This document shows, piece by piece, positions 39,016-48,839 of a stretch of 64,000 bases of DNA. The notes beneath the pieces were generated by a model, which did not search any database, had not been told where the DNA came from, and saw only the letters and a program-made list of their open reading frames with translations. Made by a program: the position numbers and the translations under genes. The first letter of the stretch is position 1; the number at the start of each line of letters is the position of its first letter. Origin of the DNA: Microbacterium testaceum (lineage in GTDB: Bacteria > Actinomycetota > Actinomycetes > Actinomycetales > Microbacteriaceae); contig NZ_CP121699.1 of assembly GCF_029761935.1 (NCBI RefSeq), positions 2,666,001 to 2,730,000 on the forward strand. Direction: 5' to 3'.

Positions 39016-40785
<1,770 letters not shown>

Positions 40786-40786
40786 C

Positions 40787-41365
40787 GTGGAGGAGCTGCG
40801 CGACGAGAAGGTCGACCTCGAGGTCGTCTCGACCGACCTGGTCTACCAGGGCGCGGTCTGGGACGTGCGCTCCGACACCGTGCGCTACGGCGATGGCGAG
40901 ATGACCCGCCAGTACGTCGAGCACCCGGGAGCCGCGGCGGTCGTCGCGATCGACGACGACGAGCGCGTCGTGCTCATCCAGCAGTACCGCCACCCCATCA
41001 AGGAGCGCGACTGGGAGATCCCCGCCGGGCTGCTCGACGTCGCGGGCGAGCCGCCGATCGAGACCGCCAAGCGCGAGCTGACCGAAGAGGCCGATCTCGC
41101 CGCCGACCGCTGGCAGCACCTGGTGTCGATGCACACGACCCCCGGCGGCAACGACGAGGTCGTGCACCTCTTCCTCGCGCGTGGTCTGCGCGCGGTCGAG
41201 ACCGACTTCGAGCGCGAGCACGAGGAGTCCGACATGCGCCTTGAGCGCGTGCCGCTGGCCGAGGTGATCGACGGCGTGCTCGCGGGACGCCTGCGCAACG
41301 GCATCCTGGCCACCGGCGCCCTGGCGGCGGCCGAGGTGTTGCGCCGCGAGGCCTCCGCCCGCTGA
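40787..41365 (+). CDS. Nudix hydrolase, ADP-ribose pyrophosphatase type
   Basis: Cytoplasmic 192-residue enzyme predicted to split ADP-ribose or related nucleoside diphosphates. The Nudix box reads [20 protein letters not shown] followed by TEEADL; the usual final Gly is Asp here, while the catalytic REL-x-EE core is intact. GTG 40787 starts one base after the pyrG stop, and pyrG's last codons (GAGGAGGA) supply the ribosome site. A pyrG-nudix-xerD order is standard in actinobacteria. Confidence 0.93.
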   Translation: MEELRDEKVDLEVVSTDLVYQGAVWDVRSDTVRYGDGEMTRQYVEHPGAAAVVAIDDDERVVLIQQYRHPIKERDWEIPAGLLDVAGEPPIETAKRELTEEADLAADRWQHLVSMHTTPGGNDEVVHLFLARGLRAVETDFEREHEESDMRLERVPLAEVIDGVLAGRLRNGILATGALAAAEVLRREASAR

Positions 41366-41366
41366 C

Positions 41367-42296
41367 GTGGAGCTCGAGCGCGCGGTCGAGACCTACCTTC
41401 GGCACGTTGCGCTCGAGCGCGGGCTCTCGGACCACACCGTCGCCGCGTATCGCCGCGACCTGTCGGTCTACACGGCGTGGTTAGGTGAGCGCGGCGTCGT
41501 CGAGGTCGAGGTCGTGACGTCCGCTCTGATCGCGGACTTCGCGGCCGAGCGGGCCTCGGCCGAGCCACCGCCCGCCTCGTCGTCGCTGGCGCGGCTGCAG
41601 TCGTCGGTGCGGGGGCTGCACCGCTTCCTCGTGCGGGAGGGACGCGTGGATGCCGACCCCAGCGGCCGACTGCGCCCGCCCAAGGCTCCGCGCCGCCTGC
41701 CGAAGGCCCTCACGATCGCTCAGGTCGATCAGCTGCTGGATGCCGCGGGTCCCGCGCCCGGTTCGGCCGACGCCTCCGCCGCGGAGCCGGCGGCCGTGCG
41801 CGACCGCGCTCTGCTCGAGCTGCTGTACGCCACGGGTGCCCGCGTGTCGGAGATCGTGCAGCTCGACGTCGACGACACCGCCCACGGCGACCTGCTGCGC
41901 GTGCGCGGCAAGGGCGACAAGGAGCGGATCGTGCCCGTCGGCTCGTACGCCCGCGCGGCCGTCGAGGCCTACCTCACGCGCGTGCGACCCGCGCTCGCCG
42001 CAAAGGGACGGGCGACACCGCGGCTCTTCCTCGGCGTGCGCGGGGCGCCGCTGTCGCGCCAGAGCGCATGGTTGATCATCCAGGCCGCCGCAGAGAAGGC
42101 GGGGCTCACCGCCCACGTCTCGCCGCACACGCTGCGGCACTCGTTCGCGACCCACCTGCTGCAGGGCGGAGCGGACGTGCGCGTCGTGCAGGAACTGCTC
42201 GGACACGCGTCGGTGTCGACGACGCAGATCTACACTCACGTCTCGGTCGACGCGCTGCGCGACGTGTACGCGACCTCGCACCCGCGGGCGCGGTGA
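41367..42296 (+). CDS. xerD: Tyrosine recombinase XerD
   Basis: Site-specific recombinase of 309 residues that resolves chromosome dimers at dif. An N-terminal SAM-like core-binding domain (1-105) precedes the catalytic domain with R159 (ATGARVSE), K185 (GKGDKER), H254 and R257 ([12 protein letters not shown]), H280 ([11 protein letters not shown]) and nucleophile Y289 (IYTHV). GTG 41367 starts one base after the Nudix stop. Its place in the conserved housekeeping run argues against a phage integrase. Confidence 0.94.
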   Translation: MELERAVETYLRHVALERGLSDHTVAAYRRDLSVYTAWLGERGVVEVEVVTSALIADFAAERASAEPPPASSSLARLQSSVRGLHRFLVREGRVDADPSGRLRPPKAPRRLPKALTIAQVDQLLDAAGPAPGSADASAAEPAAVRDRALLELLYATGARVSEIVQLDVDDTAHGDLLRVRGKGDKERIVPVGSYARAAVEAYLTRVRPALAAKGRATPRLFLGVRGAPLSRQSAWLIIQAAAEKAGLTAHVSPHTLRHSFATHLLQGGADVRVVQELLGHASVSTTQIYTHVSVDALRDVYATSHPRAR

Positions 42297-42312
42297 CGGG
42301 ACGGCATCCGGT

Positions 42313-42381
42313 GCCTTCAGCGGGCTCAGGGACCCGGGCGGCGCGGACCGGTGTCTTGTCCCGTCGACGGGCTGAGGGACC
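42313..42381. repeat. Two related GGGCT(C/G)AGGGACC intergenic repeats
   Basis: Copies at about 42313-42334 and 42357-42381 share CGGGCTCAGGGACC / CGGGCTGAGGGACC. The second is also flanked by an inverted GTCCC, so it can fold on itself. Such short repeats are scattered between genes in this group of bacteria, as far as I recall; function unknown. Confidence 0.55.
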
Positions 42382-42418
42382 TGCATGGGCGGGCGCCTGG
42401 GGGAGTGGCATCCGGGGT

Positions 42419-42434
42419 CTTCGACGCGTCGAAG
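42419..42434. repeat. Perfect 16-bp palindrome upstream of the ABC-F gene
   Basis: CTTCGACGCGTCGAAG is fully self-complementary and lies 43 bp before ATG 42477. It could be a protein-binding site or, with no loop, part of the xerD terminator. Confidence 0.5.
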
Positions 42435-42476
42435 GCGGAGGCGCGAACAGCGCGGCGGCCCTGAGACACTAGAGGG

Positions 42477-44117
42477 ATGACCGCCACCCTCGTCGCGCAG
42501 GGCCTCGCCGGGGGCCACGGACACCGCACGCTCTTCGACGGCGTCGACCTGACCGTCGCGCCGGGAGACGTGATCGGCGTGGTGGGGGCGAACGGAGCGG
42601 GCAAGTCCACGCTGCTGCGTCTGCTCGCCGGCGTCGACGAGCCGCAGGGTGGATCGATCAGCCTCGCGCCCAGCGACGCCTTCGTCGGCTGGCTCCCGCA
42701 GGAGCACGAGCGCGTCGCGGGAGAGACCGTCGCGCAGTACATCGCCCGCCGCACCGGGTGCGCGGAGGCGACGCGGGAGATGGATGCCACGGCGGCGGCG
42801 CTCGGCGACGCCTCGGTCGTGGGGGCGGACGACGCCTACGCCACGGCCCTCGAGCGCTGGCTCGCCAGTGGCGCGGCCGACCTCGACGAGCGGATGCCGA
42901 TCGTGCTCGCCGACCTGGGTCTGGACGTGGGACCGGATGCCGAGATGACGGGCCTCTCCGGCGGCCAGGCGGCGCGCGTGGGGCTGGCGGCTCTGCTGCT
43001 GTCGCGCTTCGACATCGCGCTTCTCGACGAGCCGACCAACGACCTCGACCTCGACGGGCTCGAGCGGCTCGAGACCTTCGTGAAGGGGCTCCGCGGCGGG
43101 GTGGTGCTGGTCAGTCACGACCGCGAGTTCCTCGCCCGCTCGGTGACCCGCGTGCTCGAGCTCGACCTCGCGCAGAACTCCCACCGCGTCTACGGCGGTG
43201 GGTACGACGCCTACCTCGAGGAGCGCGCGACCCTGCGCCGCCAGGCGCGTGAGAAGTACGAGGAATACGCCGACACGAAGGCCGACCTGGTCTCGCGTGC
43301 TCGGACGCAGCGCGAGTGGTCGAGCCAGGGCGTGCGCAACGCCATGAAGAAGTCGCCCGACAACGACAAGATCCGCCGCAAGGCCGCGACGGAATCGAGC
43401 GAGAAGCAGGCGCAGAAGGTGCGCCAGATGGAGAGCCGGATCGCCCGCCTCGACGAGGTCGAAGAGCCGCGCAAGGAGTGGCAGCTCGAGTTCACGATCG
43501 GATCGGCGCCGCGCTCGAGCTCGGTCGTGTCGACGCTGTCGGGGGCGGTGTTCCGCCAGGGCGACTTCACCCTCGGGCCGGTGTCACTGCAGGTCAACGC
43601 GGGCGAGCGGATCGGCATCACCGGGCCGAACGGCGCCGGCAAGTCGACCCTGCTGCGCGGCATCCTCGGCCGTCAGAGCCCTGACGAGGGATCGGCCTCG
43701 CTGGGCTCGAGCGTTGCGATCGGCGAGATCGACCAGGCACGGTCGCTGCTGGTCGGCGGGCGTGCGCTGGCCGAGACCTTCGAGGACTTCGTGCCGGAGA
43801 TGAACGCCGGTGAGGTGCGGACGCTGCTGGCGAAGTTCGGGCTCAAGGCCGATCACGTCACCCGCCCGGTCGATGAGCTCTCGCCGGGCGAGCGCACGCG
43901 CGCGGGACTCGCCCTGCTGCAGGCGCGGGGCGTCAACGTGCTCGTGCTCGACGAGCCGACGAACCACCTCGACCTGCCGGCGATCGAGCAGCTCGAGCAG
44001 GCGCTCGAGTCGTACACCGGCACGCTGCTGCTCGTCACGCACGACCGGCGGATGCTGGCCGCGGTGCAGACCGACCGCCGCTGGCGCGTGCAAGCCGGGG
44101 TCGTGACCGAGCTCTAG
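42477..44117 (+). CDS. ABC-F family ATPase
   Basis: Soluble protein of 546 residues with two ATP-binding cassettes and no membrane part, so it acts on the ribosome and not as a transporter. Walker A sites are GANGAGKST (38-46) and GPNGAGKST in the second half; signatures are LSGGQAARVGLAALLL and LSPGERTRAGLALL; both cassettes end in LLDEPTNDLDL or VLDEPTNHLDL. The basic interdomain linker (about 250-335, KKSPDNDKIRRKAATESSEK) is where antibiotic-protection ABC-F proteins reach the peptidyl-transferase centre. Whether it protects from drugs or is a housekeeping factor cannot be decided. A GACACT box 6 nt before the ATG would suit a leaderless transcript. Confidence 0.9.
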   Translation: MTATLVAQGLAGGHGHRTLFDGVDLTVAPGDVIGVVGANGAGKSTLLRLLAGVDEPQGGSISLAPSDAFVGWLPQEHERVAGETVAQYIARRTGCAEATREMDATAAALGDASVVGADDAYATALERWLASGAADLDERMPIVLADLGLDVGPDAEMTGLSGGQAARVGLAALLLSRFDIALLDEPTNDLDLDGLERLETFVKGLRGGVVLVSHDREFLARSVTRVLELDLAQNSHRVYGGGYDAYLEERATLRRQAREKYEEYADTKADLVSRARTQREWSSQGVRNAMKKSPDNDKIRRKAATESSEKQAQKVRQMESRIARLDEVEEPRKEWQLEFTIGSAPRSSSVVSTLSGAVFRQGDFTLGPVSLQVNAGERIGITGPNGAGKSTLLRGILGRQSPDEGSASLGSSVAIGEIDQARSLLVGGRALAETFEDFVPEMNAGEVRTLLAKFGLKADHVTRPVDELSPGERTRAGLALLQARGVNVLVLDEPTNHLDLPAIEQLEQALESYTGTLLLVTHDRRMLAAVQTDRRWRVQAGVVTEL

Positions 44118-44145
44118 GCGAGCGGCGCGGGGCGCACCCGTCGCT

Positions 44146-44212
44146 CGATAAACGCGGATTCTGTCGGGACACGCTGTGTCGCAGCGAGTCTCGCCACTAT
44201 CAGCGTTTATCG
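44146..44212. repeat. 67-nt near-palindromic intergenic element
   Basis: Perfect outer arms CGATAAACGC and GCGTTTATCG. The next 23 positions on each side still match at about 16 places, and a small inner hairpin GACAC-GCT-GTGTC is also possible. The whole element is one long imperfect palindrome between convergent genes. Its design resembles the elements at 59628-59696 and 59773-59830. Confidence 0.8.
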
Positions 44213-44240
44213 CGTGTGGGTGCGGCGGGGAACGGCGGGG

Positions 44241-44594
44241 TCAGCGGCCCTGGCGCTTCTTGTAGGGCTTCGGCTCGCCCTTCACGATCGGGGCGCGGCC
44301 CTTGCCCTTGTTGGCCTTCGCCTTGCCGCCGCCGGGGGCCTTCTGCCGCGGCGCGGCGGGAGGCGCATCCGCGATGCGGAGGTGGGCTTCTTCGAGCAGC
44401 AGGCGGCCGGCCGGGGTGAGCTGCGTCGGCGGGGTGCGGGAGATGAGCGGCTGCCCCACCTGCTCCTCGAGCTTGTCGACGGTCGTATACAGCGAGGCGA
44501 GGGGGATCCGCAGCTTCTCGGCCGCGCGCGGGAAGTGCAGCTCCTCAGCGAGGGCGGCGAACCGGACGAGGTGCTCGAGCTTCATGGCATCCAT
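44241..44594 (-). CDS. Small LysR-type HTH protein without effector domain
   Basis: 117 residues from ATG 44594. Residues about 4-65 form a LysR-like winged HTH (LEHLVRFAALAEELHFPRAA, LYTTVDKLEEQVGQPLISRT). The substrate-binding domain of LysR proteins is absent and replaced by a very basic Lys/Gly tail (PGGGKAKANKGKGRAPIVKG). This suggests a small nucleoid-binding or regulatory protein. ATG 44585 is an alternative start, with GGGAG 10-11 nt upstream. The upstream frame extension is not coding. Confidence 0.75.
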   Translation of the reverse strand: MDAMKLEHLVRFAALAEELHFPRAAEKLRIPLASLYTTVDKLEEQVGQPLISRTPPTQLTPAGRLLLEEAHLRIADAPPAAPRQKAPGGGKAKANKGKGRAPIVKGEPKPYKKRQGR

Positions 44595-44700
44595 TCTCCC
44601 GTGTTCGACGCGCGGAGCGGACCGGGCCGCTCGGCATGCGAACACGGGGGCCGCTCCTGAGCCGTTTGGAGCTCGGACCGGGGGACCTGGACGCGCGCCA

Positions 44701-44732
44701 CCGTCCCGCCGCACCTGCGCGCGGCGGGACGG
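44701..44732 (-). terminator. Terminator after the GMC oxidoreductase operon
   Basis: A perfect 12-bp stem CCGTCCCGCCGC and its complement with an 8-nt loop, 10 bp past the stop codon of the - strand gene ending at 44743. Confidence 0.8.
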
Positions 44733-44742
44733 ACGACGCCAC

Positions 44743-46296
44743 TCAGGCGGCGGTGGAGGCGAGGAAGCGGTCCGCGGTGCGCAGCGATAGCGCCATGATC
44801 GTCAGCGCGGGGTTGGCGGCGATCGCCGAGGGGAAGACCGAGTTGTCGCAGATCCACAGGTTCGGGATCTCGTGCGAACGGCCATCGGCATCGACCACGC
44901 CGTCGGACGGTTCGGTCGACATGCGGCACGTGCCGATCGTGTGCGCGGTGCGGGCGAGGACCATCGTCTCGCGCGCCCCGGCGGCCTCCATCACGCGCAG
45001 CATGAAGGCCGTCGCGTGCTTGTCGATCGCCTTCTCGTTGTCGCCGGCGGTGAACGTCACCCGAGCGCGCGGGATGCCGAACTCGTCGAGCTCGTCGACC
45101 AGCTCGAGGCGGTTGTCGTCGGACGGCAGGCAGTCGGCGTTGATGCCGATGCCGGCCATGAACCGCGCCTGATCGAGTCGCTGCAGGAGCTCAGGGCCCC
45201 ACAGGCCGCCGCCGCGCACGAGAGTGGTCGCGAACGTCAGCGGCATGACCCCGAGGCTCTGCACAAGGTAGCCGCCGGCGAAGTCGGCGTCGGCCGGGCG
45301 CATCATGTCTTCGCTGATGAGCGACGAGGGGTACCCGCGGTGTCCGCGCACCGGCTCGTCGAACCGGCCCCACACCTGGGTCGCGCCGTGCGCGAGGAAG
45401 TTGCGGCCCACCTGGCCGTTGTCGTTGGCGAGCCCGGTGTGCAGCAGCAGGCGGGGCGTCTCGACACCGCCGCCGGCGAGCACGAGGGCGCGGCAGCGCT
45501 GACGACGGTCGACGCCGTCCTTGCGGTAGACGACGGCCTCGACGTGACCGCGGGCGTCGAGCTCGATGCCGTGCACCATCGCCTCGCTGCGGATCTCGGC
45601 ACCGGATGCCACGGCCGCGGGCAGGTACGTGTTGGCGGTGGATGCCTTGGCATCCACCCGGCAGCCCTGGTGGCACTCGCCGCAGTTGACGCACGCTCCG
45701 CGCTCGCCGTGGTGGTCCTGCAGGCGGGCGCGGGTGAGCACGGCGGCCGGGGCGTCGGCCCAGCGGACGCCGAGGGCGTCGCAGCCCATGGCCACGAGAT
45801 TCGCGGGCGCGTTGCGCTGCGCCGGCGCGTAGGCGTAGGTGCGGCTGGGGTCCCACGGGTAGGGGGACGGACCCGAGACGCCGATGTCGCCCTCGACGCG
45901 CTCGACGTAGGACAGCAGCTCGTCGGGGTCGATCGGCCAGTCGCGGCCGACGCCCGACTCGGTCCGCAACGCGAGGTCGCGGCGATCAGGGCGCGGGGTG
46001 AAGGCGCCCCAGTGCAGCATCGAGCCGCCGACGCCGCGCCCGCTGTTGTTCGGGCCGAACGCGGTCGGGTCGTCTCCACCGCTGAGGCGCTCCGACATCC
46101 AGTTGATCTCGACGGCCTCGGTCTCGTCGGGGGTGAGGTCGTCGAGCGAGAAGTGCCGCCCGGCCTCGAGCGCGACGACGGTGAGTCCCTTCCGCGCGAG
46201 TTCGGCGGTCAGGGGTGCGCCGCCGGCACCGGTTCCGATCACCACCACGTCGACGATCTCGTCGTCGCTGAAGGTGCGCATCGCTTCGAGGTTCAT
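44743..46296 (-). CDS. GMC family FAD-dependent oxidoreductase
   Basis: Flavoenzyme of 517 residues that would oxidise a sugar, polyol or aldonate. The FAD Rossmann motif VVVIGTGAGGAPLTAELARK is at the N-terminus; the C-terminal GMC region holds HTIGTCRMS and NSVFPSAIAANPALTIMAL. A Cys motif C202-VN-C205-GE-C208-HQG-C212 is present, as in membrane-linked gluconate-dehydrogenase-type GMC enzymes. No Tat signal is seen, so it may be cytoplasmic. ATG 46296 overlaps the stop of the upstream fusion gene, whose C-terminal domain resembles the small subunit of such dehydrogenases. Confidence 0.88.
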   Translation of the reverse strand: MNLEAMRTFSDDEIVDVVVIGTGAGGAPLTAELARKGLTVVALEAGRHFSLDDLTPDETEAVEINWMSERLSGGDDPTAFGPNNSGRGVGGSMLHWGAFTPRPDRRDLALRTESGVGRDWPIDPDELLSYVERVEGDIGVSGPSPYPWDPSRTYAYAPAQRNAPANLVAMGCDALGVRWADAPAAVLTRARLQDHHGERGACVNCGECHQGCRVDAKASTANTYLPAAVASGAEIRSEAMVHGIELDARGHVEAVVYRKDGVDRRQRCRALVLAGGGVETPRLLLHTGLANDNGQVGRNFLAHGATQVWGRFDEPVRGHRGYPSSLISEDMMRPADADFAGGYLVQSLGVMPLTFATTLVRGGGLWGPELLQRLDQARFMAGIGINADCLPSDDNRLELVDELDEFGIPRARVTFTAGDNEKAIDKHATAFMLRVMEAAGARETMVLARTAHTIGTCRMSTEPSDGVVDADGRSHEIPNLWICDNSVFPSAIAANPALTIMALSLRTADRFLASTAA

Positions 46297-47687
46297 GCCG
46301 CGTCTCCCGTCGCGATCGTGCCGCCGACGTTCGCCGGCTCCCAGTCTTCGCGGCGCCCCAAGCGCAACTCGACGAATCCGCGGATGGGGCGGCCGCCGGT
46401 GGCGAACCCGTCGTAGCCGACGCGCGCCATGCTCGCGGGGTGGGCGAGCCACTGGCGCACGAGGTCGTTGCGCACGTCCTCGAGCCACGCTTTCAGCTGG
46501 GTGGCGTCGAAGGGGCCCTCGGCATCCGCCTCTCCCTCGACGGCGGCGCGGAAGGTCTCGGCACGCTCCGCCGGGTCGGTGGGCCACGCGGCGGCCATCT
46601 GGTCGAGACCGGTGCGATACGCCTCGGCGTCGATGGGCAGGTCGGCGTGACGCCAGCCGTCCCCCTCGCCGCGTGCGAGCTGAGCATCGACGCGCCCGGC
46701 GATGTCGATCGCCGGACCTTCCTGGGGAACGACGAGATCGGCGATCTCGCGGAGCAGCGTCAACTGCGCCAGATCCAGCACCGCGGGGGCGTAGCCGCGG
46801 TCGTCGGGCAGGGACCGTCGAGCCAGGATGCCGCGCACCCGGGCATCGACACGATCGCCGGCGATCAGCCGGGCCCAGTCGTCCGGCACCACCGGACCGA
46901 CCCGCACCTCGTCGGCGATGAAGCGGGAGATCGCCGCAGCGGCCTCGGCGGGACGTTCGAGGGGGATCATGTGCCCGGTGTCGGGGAAGGTCGTGAAACG
47001 CGCGCGGGGGTAGACCGAGGCGAGCAGCTCCGGCTGGGCGGCGGCCCCGAGGTCCGCGTCGTCGGTGCCGGCGAGCACGAGCACGGGGATATCGAGGGTC
47101 TGCACCTCGGCGGTGGCGTCGACGCGACTCCCCGTCTCGAGCCAGGCGCGCCACGCGGTGGGGGACGTGCGACGAAGGTCCGCGAGGGCGAGGGAATGCG
47201 CCCCGGCGTCGAGGGGCTCCGCGGTGTTCTGATCGATGAAGGTCTCGGCATCCTGCTCCGAGATCGCCCCGCCGTCGACCCACGAGAGCATCCGCTCACG
47301 GCGCTCCTCGTCCATGGGCTCGGGACGTGGCGGCGAGGGAGCCATGAGCACCATGCCGCGGAGCCCGAACAGCGGAGCGTCTCCGCGCAGGACGCGTGTG
47401 GCGACGAGCGCGGCGATCTTGCCGCCCATGCTGTGGCCGCCGAGCATCCACGGACCGTTCGCGTGGCCGGCGAGGTGGCGGAGGACGTGCTCGACGGTCT
47501 CGTCGAGCGTGGCGTCGGGGGCGCTCGCGGCGGAGCCGAACCCGGGGAGGTCGATGCCCTGCACCCGCACGTCGTCATCGAGCTTCTCAGCGAGGCGGTC
47601 GAAGGAGCCGGAGCTCGCTCCCAGCGCGTGGAGGAGGTACAGGGTGAGGGGCGCCCCGCTGGCGGCGGAGGCGTTGTCGGTGGGCAT
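46293..47687 (-). CDS. Alpha/beta hydrolase fused to gluconate-dehydrogenase-subunit-3-like domain
   Basis: 464 residues in two parts. Residues 10-262 are an alpha/beta hydrolase: oxyanion region LLHALGASSGSF, nucleophile S86 in GGHSMGGK, acid in LVLAGTDDAD (near 209-210) and H239 in FPDTGHMIPLERP. Residues about 280-460 (YAPAVLDLAQLTLLREIADLVVPQEGP ends in AHPASMARVGYDGF) look like the helical gluconate 2-dehydrogenase subunit 3 family, usually a separate protein encoded beside a GMC subunit. Here it is fused, and it overlaps the GMC gene by 4 bp. GTG 47705 is an alternative start. The domain call for the second half is from recognition only. Confidence 0.75.
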   Translation of the reverse strand: MPTDNASAASGAPLTLYLLHALGASSGSFDRLAEKLDDDVRVQGIDLPGFGSAASAPDATLDETVEHVLRHLAGHANGPWMLGGHSMGGKIAALVATRVLRGDAPLFGLRGMVLMAPSPPRPEPMDEERRERMLSWVDGGAISEQDAETFIDQNTAEPLDAGAHSLALADLRRTSPTAWRAWLETGSRVDATAEVQTLDIPVLVLAGTDDADLGAAAQPELLASVYPRARFTTFPDTGHMIPLERPAEAAAAISRFIADEVRVGPVVPDDWARLIAGDRVDARVRGILARRSLPDDRGYAPAVLDLAQLTLLREIADLVVPQEGPAIDIAGRVDAQLARGEGDGWRHADLPIDAEAYRTGLDQMAAAWPTDPAERAETFRAAVEGEADAEGPFDATQLKAWLEDVRNDLVRQWLAHPASMARVGYDGFATGGRPIRGFVELRLGRREDWEPANVGGTIATGDAA

Positions 47688-47783
47688 GCACTCACGCTCG
47701 CGCACGGGAGGCCCCGGAAAGGGTCGGTTGCGGAACGGGAGGTTTTGCGCAAGCGTGCGCTGTGGCCCGTCCCCGGGACGACG

Positions 47784-47817
47784 ATCGCCCCGGCCGTGCG
47801 CGACGGACCGGGGCGAT
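47784..47817 (-). terminator. Terminator after the SDR gene
   Basis: Arms ATCGCCCCGG and CCGGGGCGAT (10 bp, perfect) enclose a 14-nt loop that can pair further. It lies 13 bp beyond the stop codon at 47831. Confidence 0.7.
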
Positions 47818-47830
47818 GCGTGTGGTCAGC

Positions 47831-48733
47831 TTACGGAGTGACCATGCCGCCATTGACGTTGAGGGTCTCTCCCGAGACGTAGCTCGACTCCGCGGAGGCG
47901 AGGAAGACGAAGGCCGGCGCGATCTCGGCCGGCTGGCCCGCTCGCTGATAGGTGCTCTCGTCGTCGAAGTGCTCCATCTGGTCGTCGGAGACGCCCTGAC
48001 TCACCTGCAGCGCCGACCAGGTGGGTCCCGGTGCGACGACGTTGACCCGGATGCCGCGTGACGCGAGCTGCTGCGCCAGGCCCTTCGAGAGGTTGTTGAT
48101 CGCGGCCTTGGTCGCGGCGTAATCGAGGCGGTCGGGCGCCGGCACGTACGCCTCGAGGGACGCGGTGTTGATGATCGTGCCACCTTCCGGCAGATGGGCG
48201 AGGGCCGCCTTGGTGATCCAGAACGGCGCGAACACGTTGGTGCGGAAAGTCTGCTCGAACTGTTCGTCCGAGAGGTCGTCGACCTTCTCGACCATCACCT
48301 GCTTGCCGGCGTTGTTCACGACGATGTCGAGGCCGTCGAGCGCCTCGGCGGCGCGGGCGACGAGCTCGCGGCACGCGCCGGGATCGGTGATGTCGGTCGC
48401 GATCGAGACGCCGGTACGGCCGGCATCCCGGATCTGCTCGAGGATGTGGTCGGCATCGCGCTGCTCGTCGGGCAGGTGCACGATGGCGACGTCGGCACCC
48501 TCGCGCGCGAAGGCGATCGCCACGGCCCCGCCGATCCCGGAGTCGCCCCCGGTGATGAGCGCCTTGCGGCCGACCAGGCGGCCGAGCCCGCGGTAGGTCT
48601 TCTCACCCAGATCGGGCACCGGAGTCATATCGGCTTGAACGCCGGGCTCGGGCTGGTGCTGCAGGGGCGGCTCGACGCGGGCATAACGGGTGACGGGATT
48701 GTCGAAGGTGAACTGATCGCGATCGGAGGTCAT
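47831..48733 (-). CDS. SDR family oxidoreductase (YghA/YhdF-like)
   Basis: NAD(P)-dependent short-chain dehydrogenase of 300 residues. An N-terminal extension ending in GLGRLVGRKALITGGDSGIG precedes the cofactor site (TGGDSGIGG). NNAG, then catalytic S and Y-x-x-x-K (YAATKAAINNLSKG) follow. The 45-residue Pro/Glu-containing extension is typical of general-stress SDRs such as YghA/GSP39. It ends in NVNGGMVTP. It stands alone with its own terminator; no ribosome site stands out before ATG 48733. Substrate unknown. Confidence 0.9.
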   Translation of the reverse strand: MTSDRDQFTFDNPVTRYARVEPPLQHQPEPGVQADMTPVPDLGEKTYRGLGRLVGRKALITGGDSGIGGAVAIAFAREGADVAIVHLPDEQRDADHILEQIRDAGRTGVSIATDITDPGACRELVARAAEALDGLDIVVNNAGKQVMVEKVDDLSDEQFEQTFRTNVFAPFWITKAALAHLPEGGTIINTASLEAYVPAPDRLDYAATKAAINNLSKGLAQQLASRGIRVNVVAPGPTWSALQVSQGVSDDQMEHFDDESTYQRAGQPAEIAPAFVFLASAESSYVSGETLNVNGGMVTP

Positions 48734-48839
48734 ACGTCGACGGTAGGCAGGGGCCGCTGCGCGGCGCGTGGCCTTGACGGGAGCGGGGCAGCCACGCTCG
48801 GACCGCGCGAGCCGGCGCGGAGACGGGAGCGTCCGATGG

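Noticed and set aside
41367..42296. Phage or island integrase
   Set aside because: The tyrosine recombinase has XerD length and motifs and sits in the conserved pyrG-nudix-xerD order; no att repeats or tRNA beside it.
42477..44117. Specific antibiotic-resistance naming of the ABC-F gene
   Set aside because: The linker length and sequence do not allow a safe choice between resistance and housekeeping ABC-F groups.
44918..46416. Long + strand frame opposite the GMC oxidoreductase
   Set aside because: No motif; the - strand frame has the FAD site, Cys motif and GMC signature.
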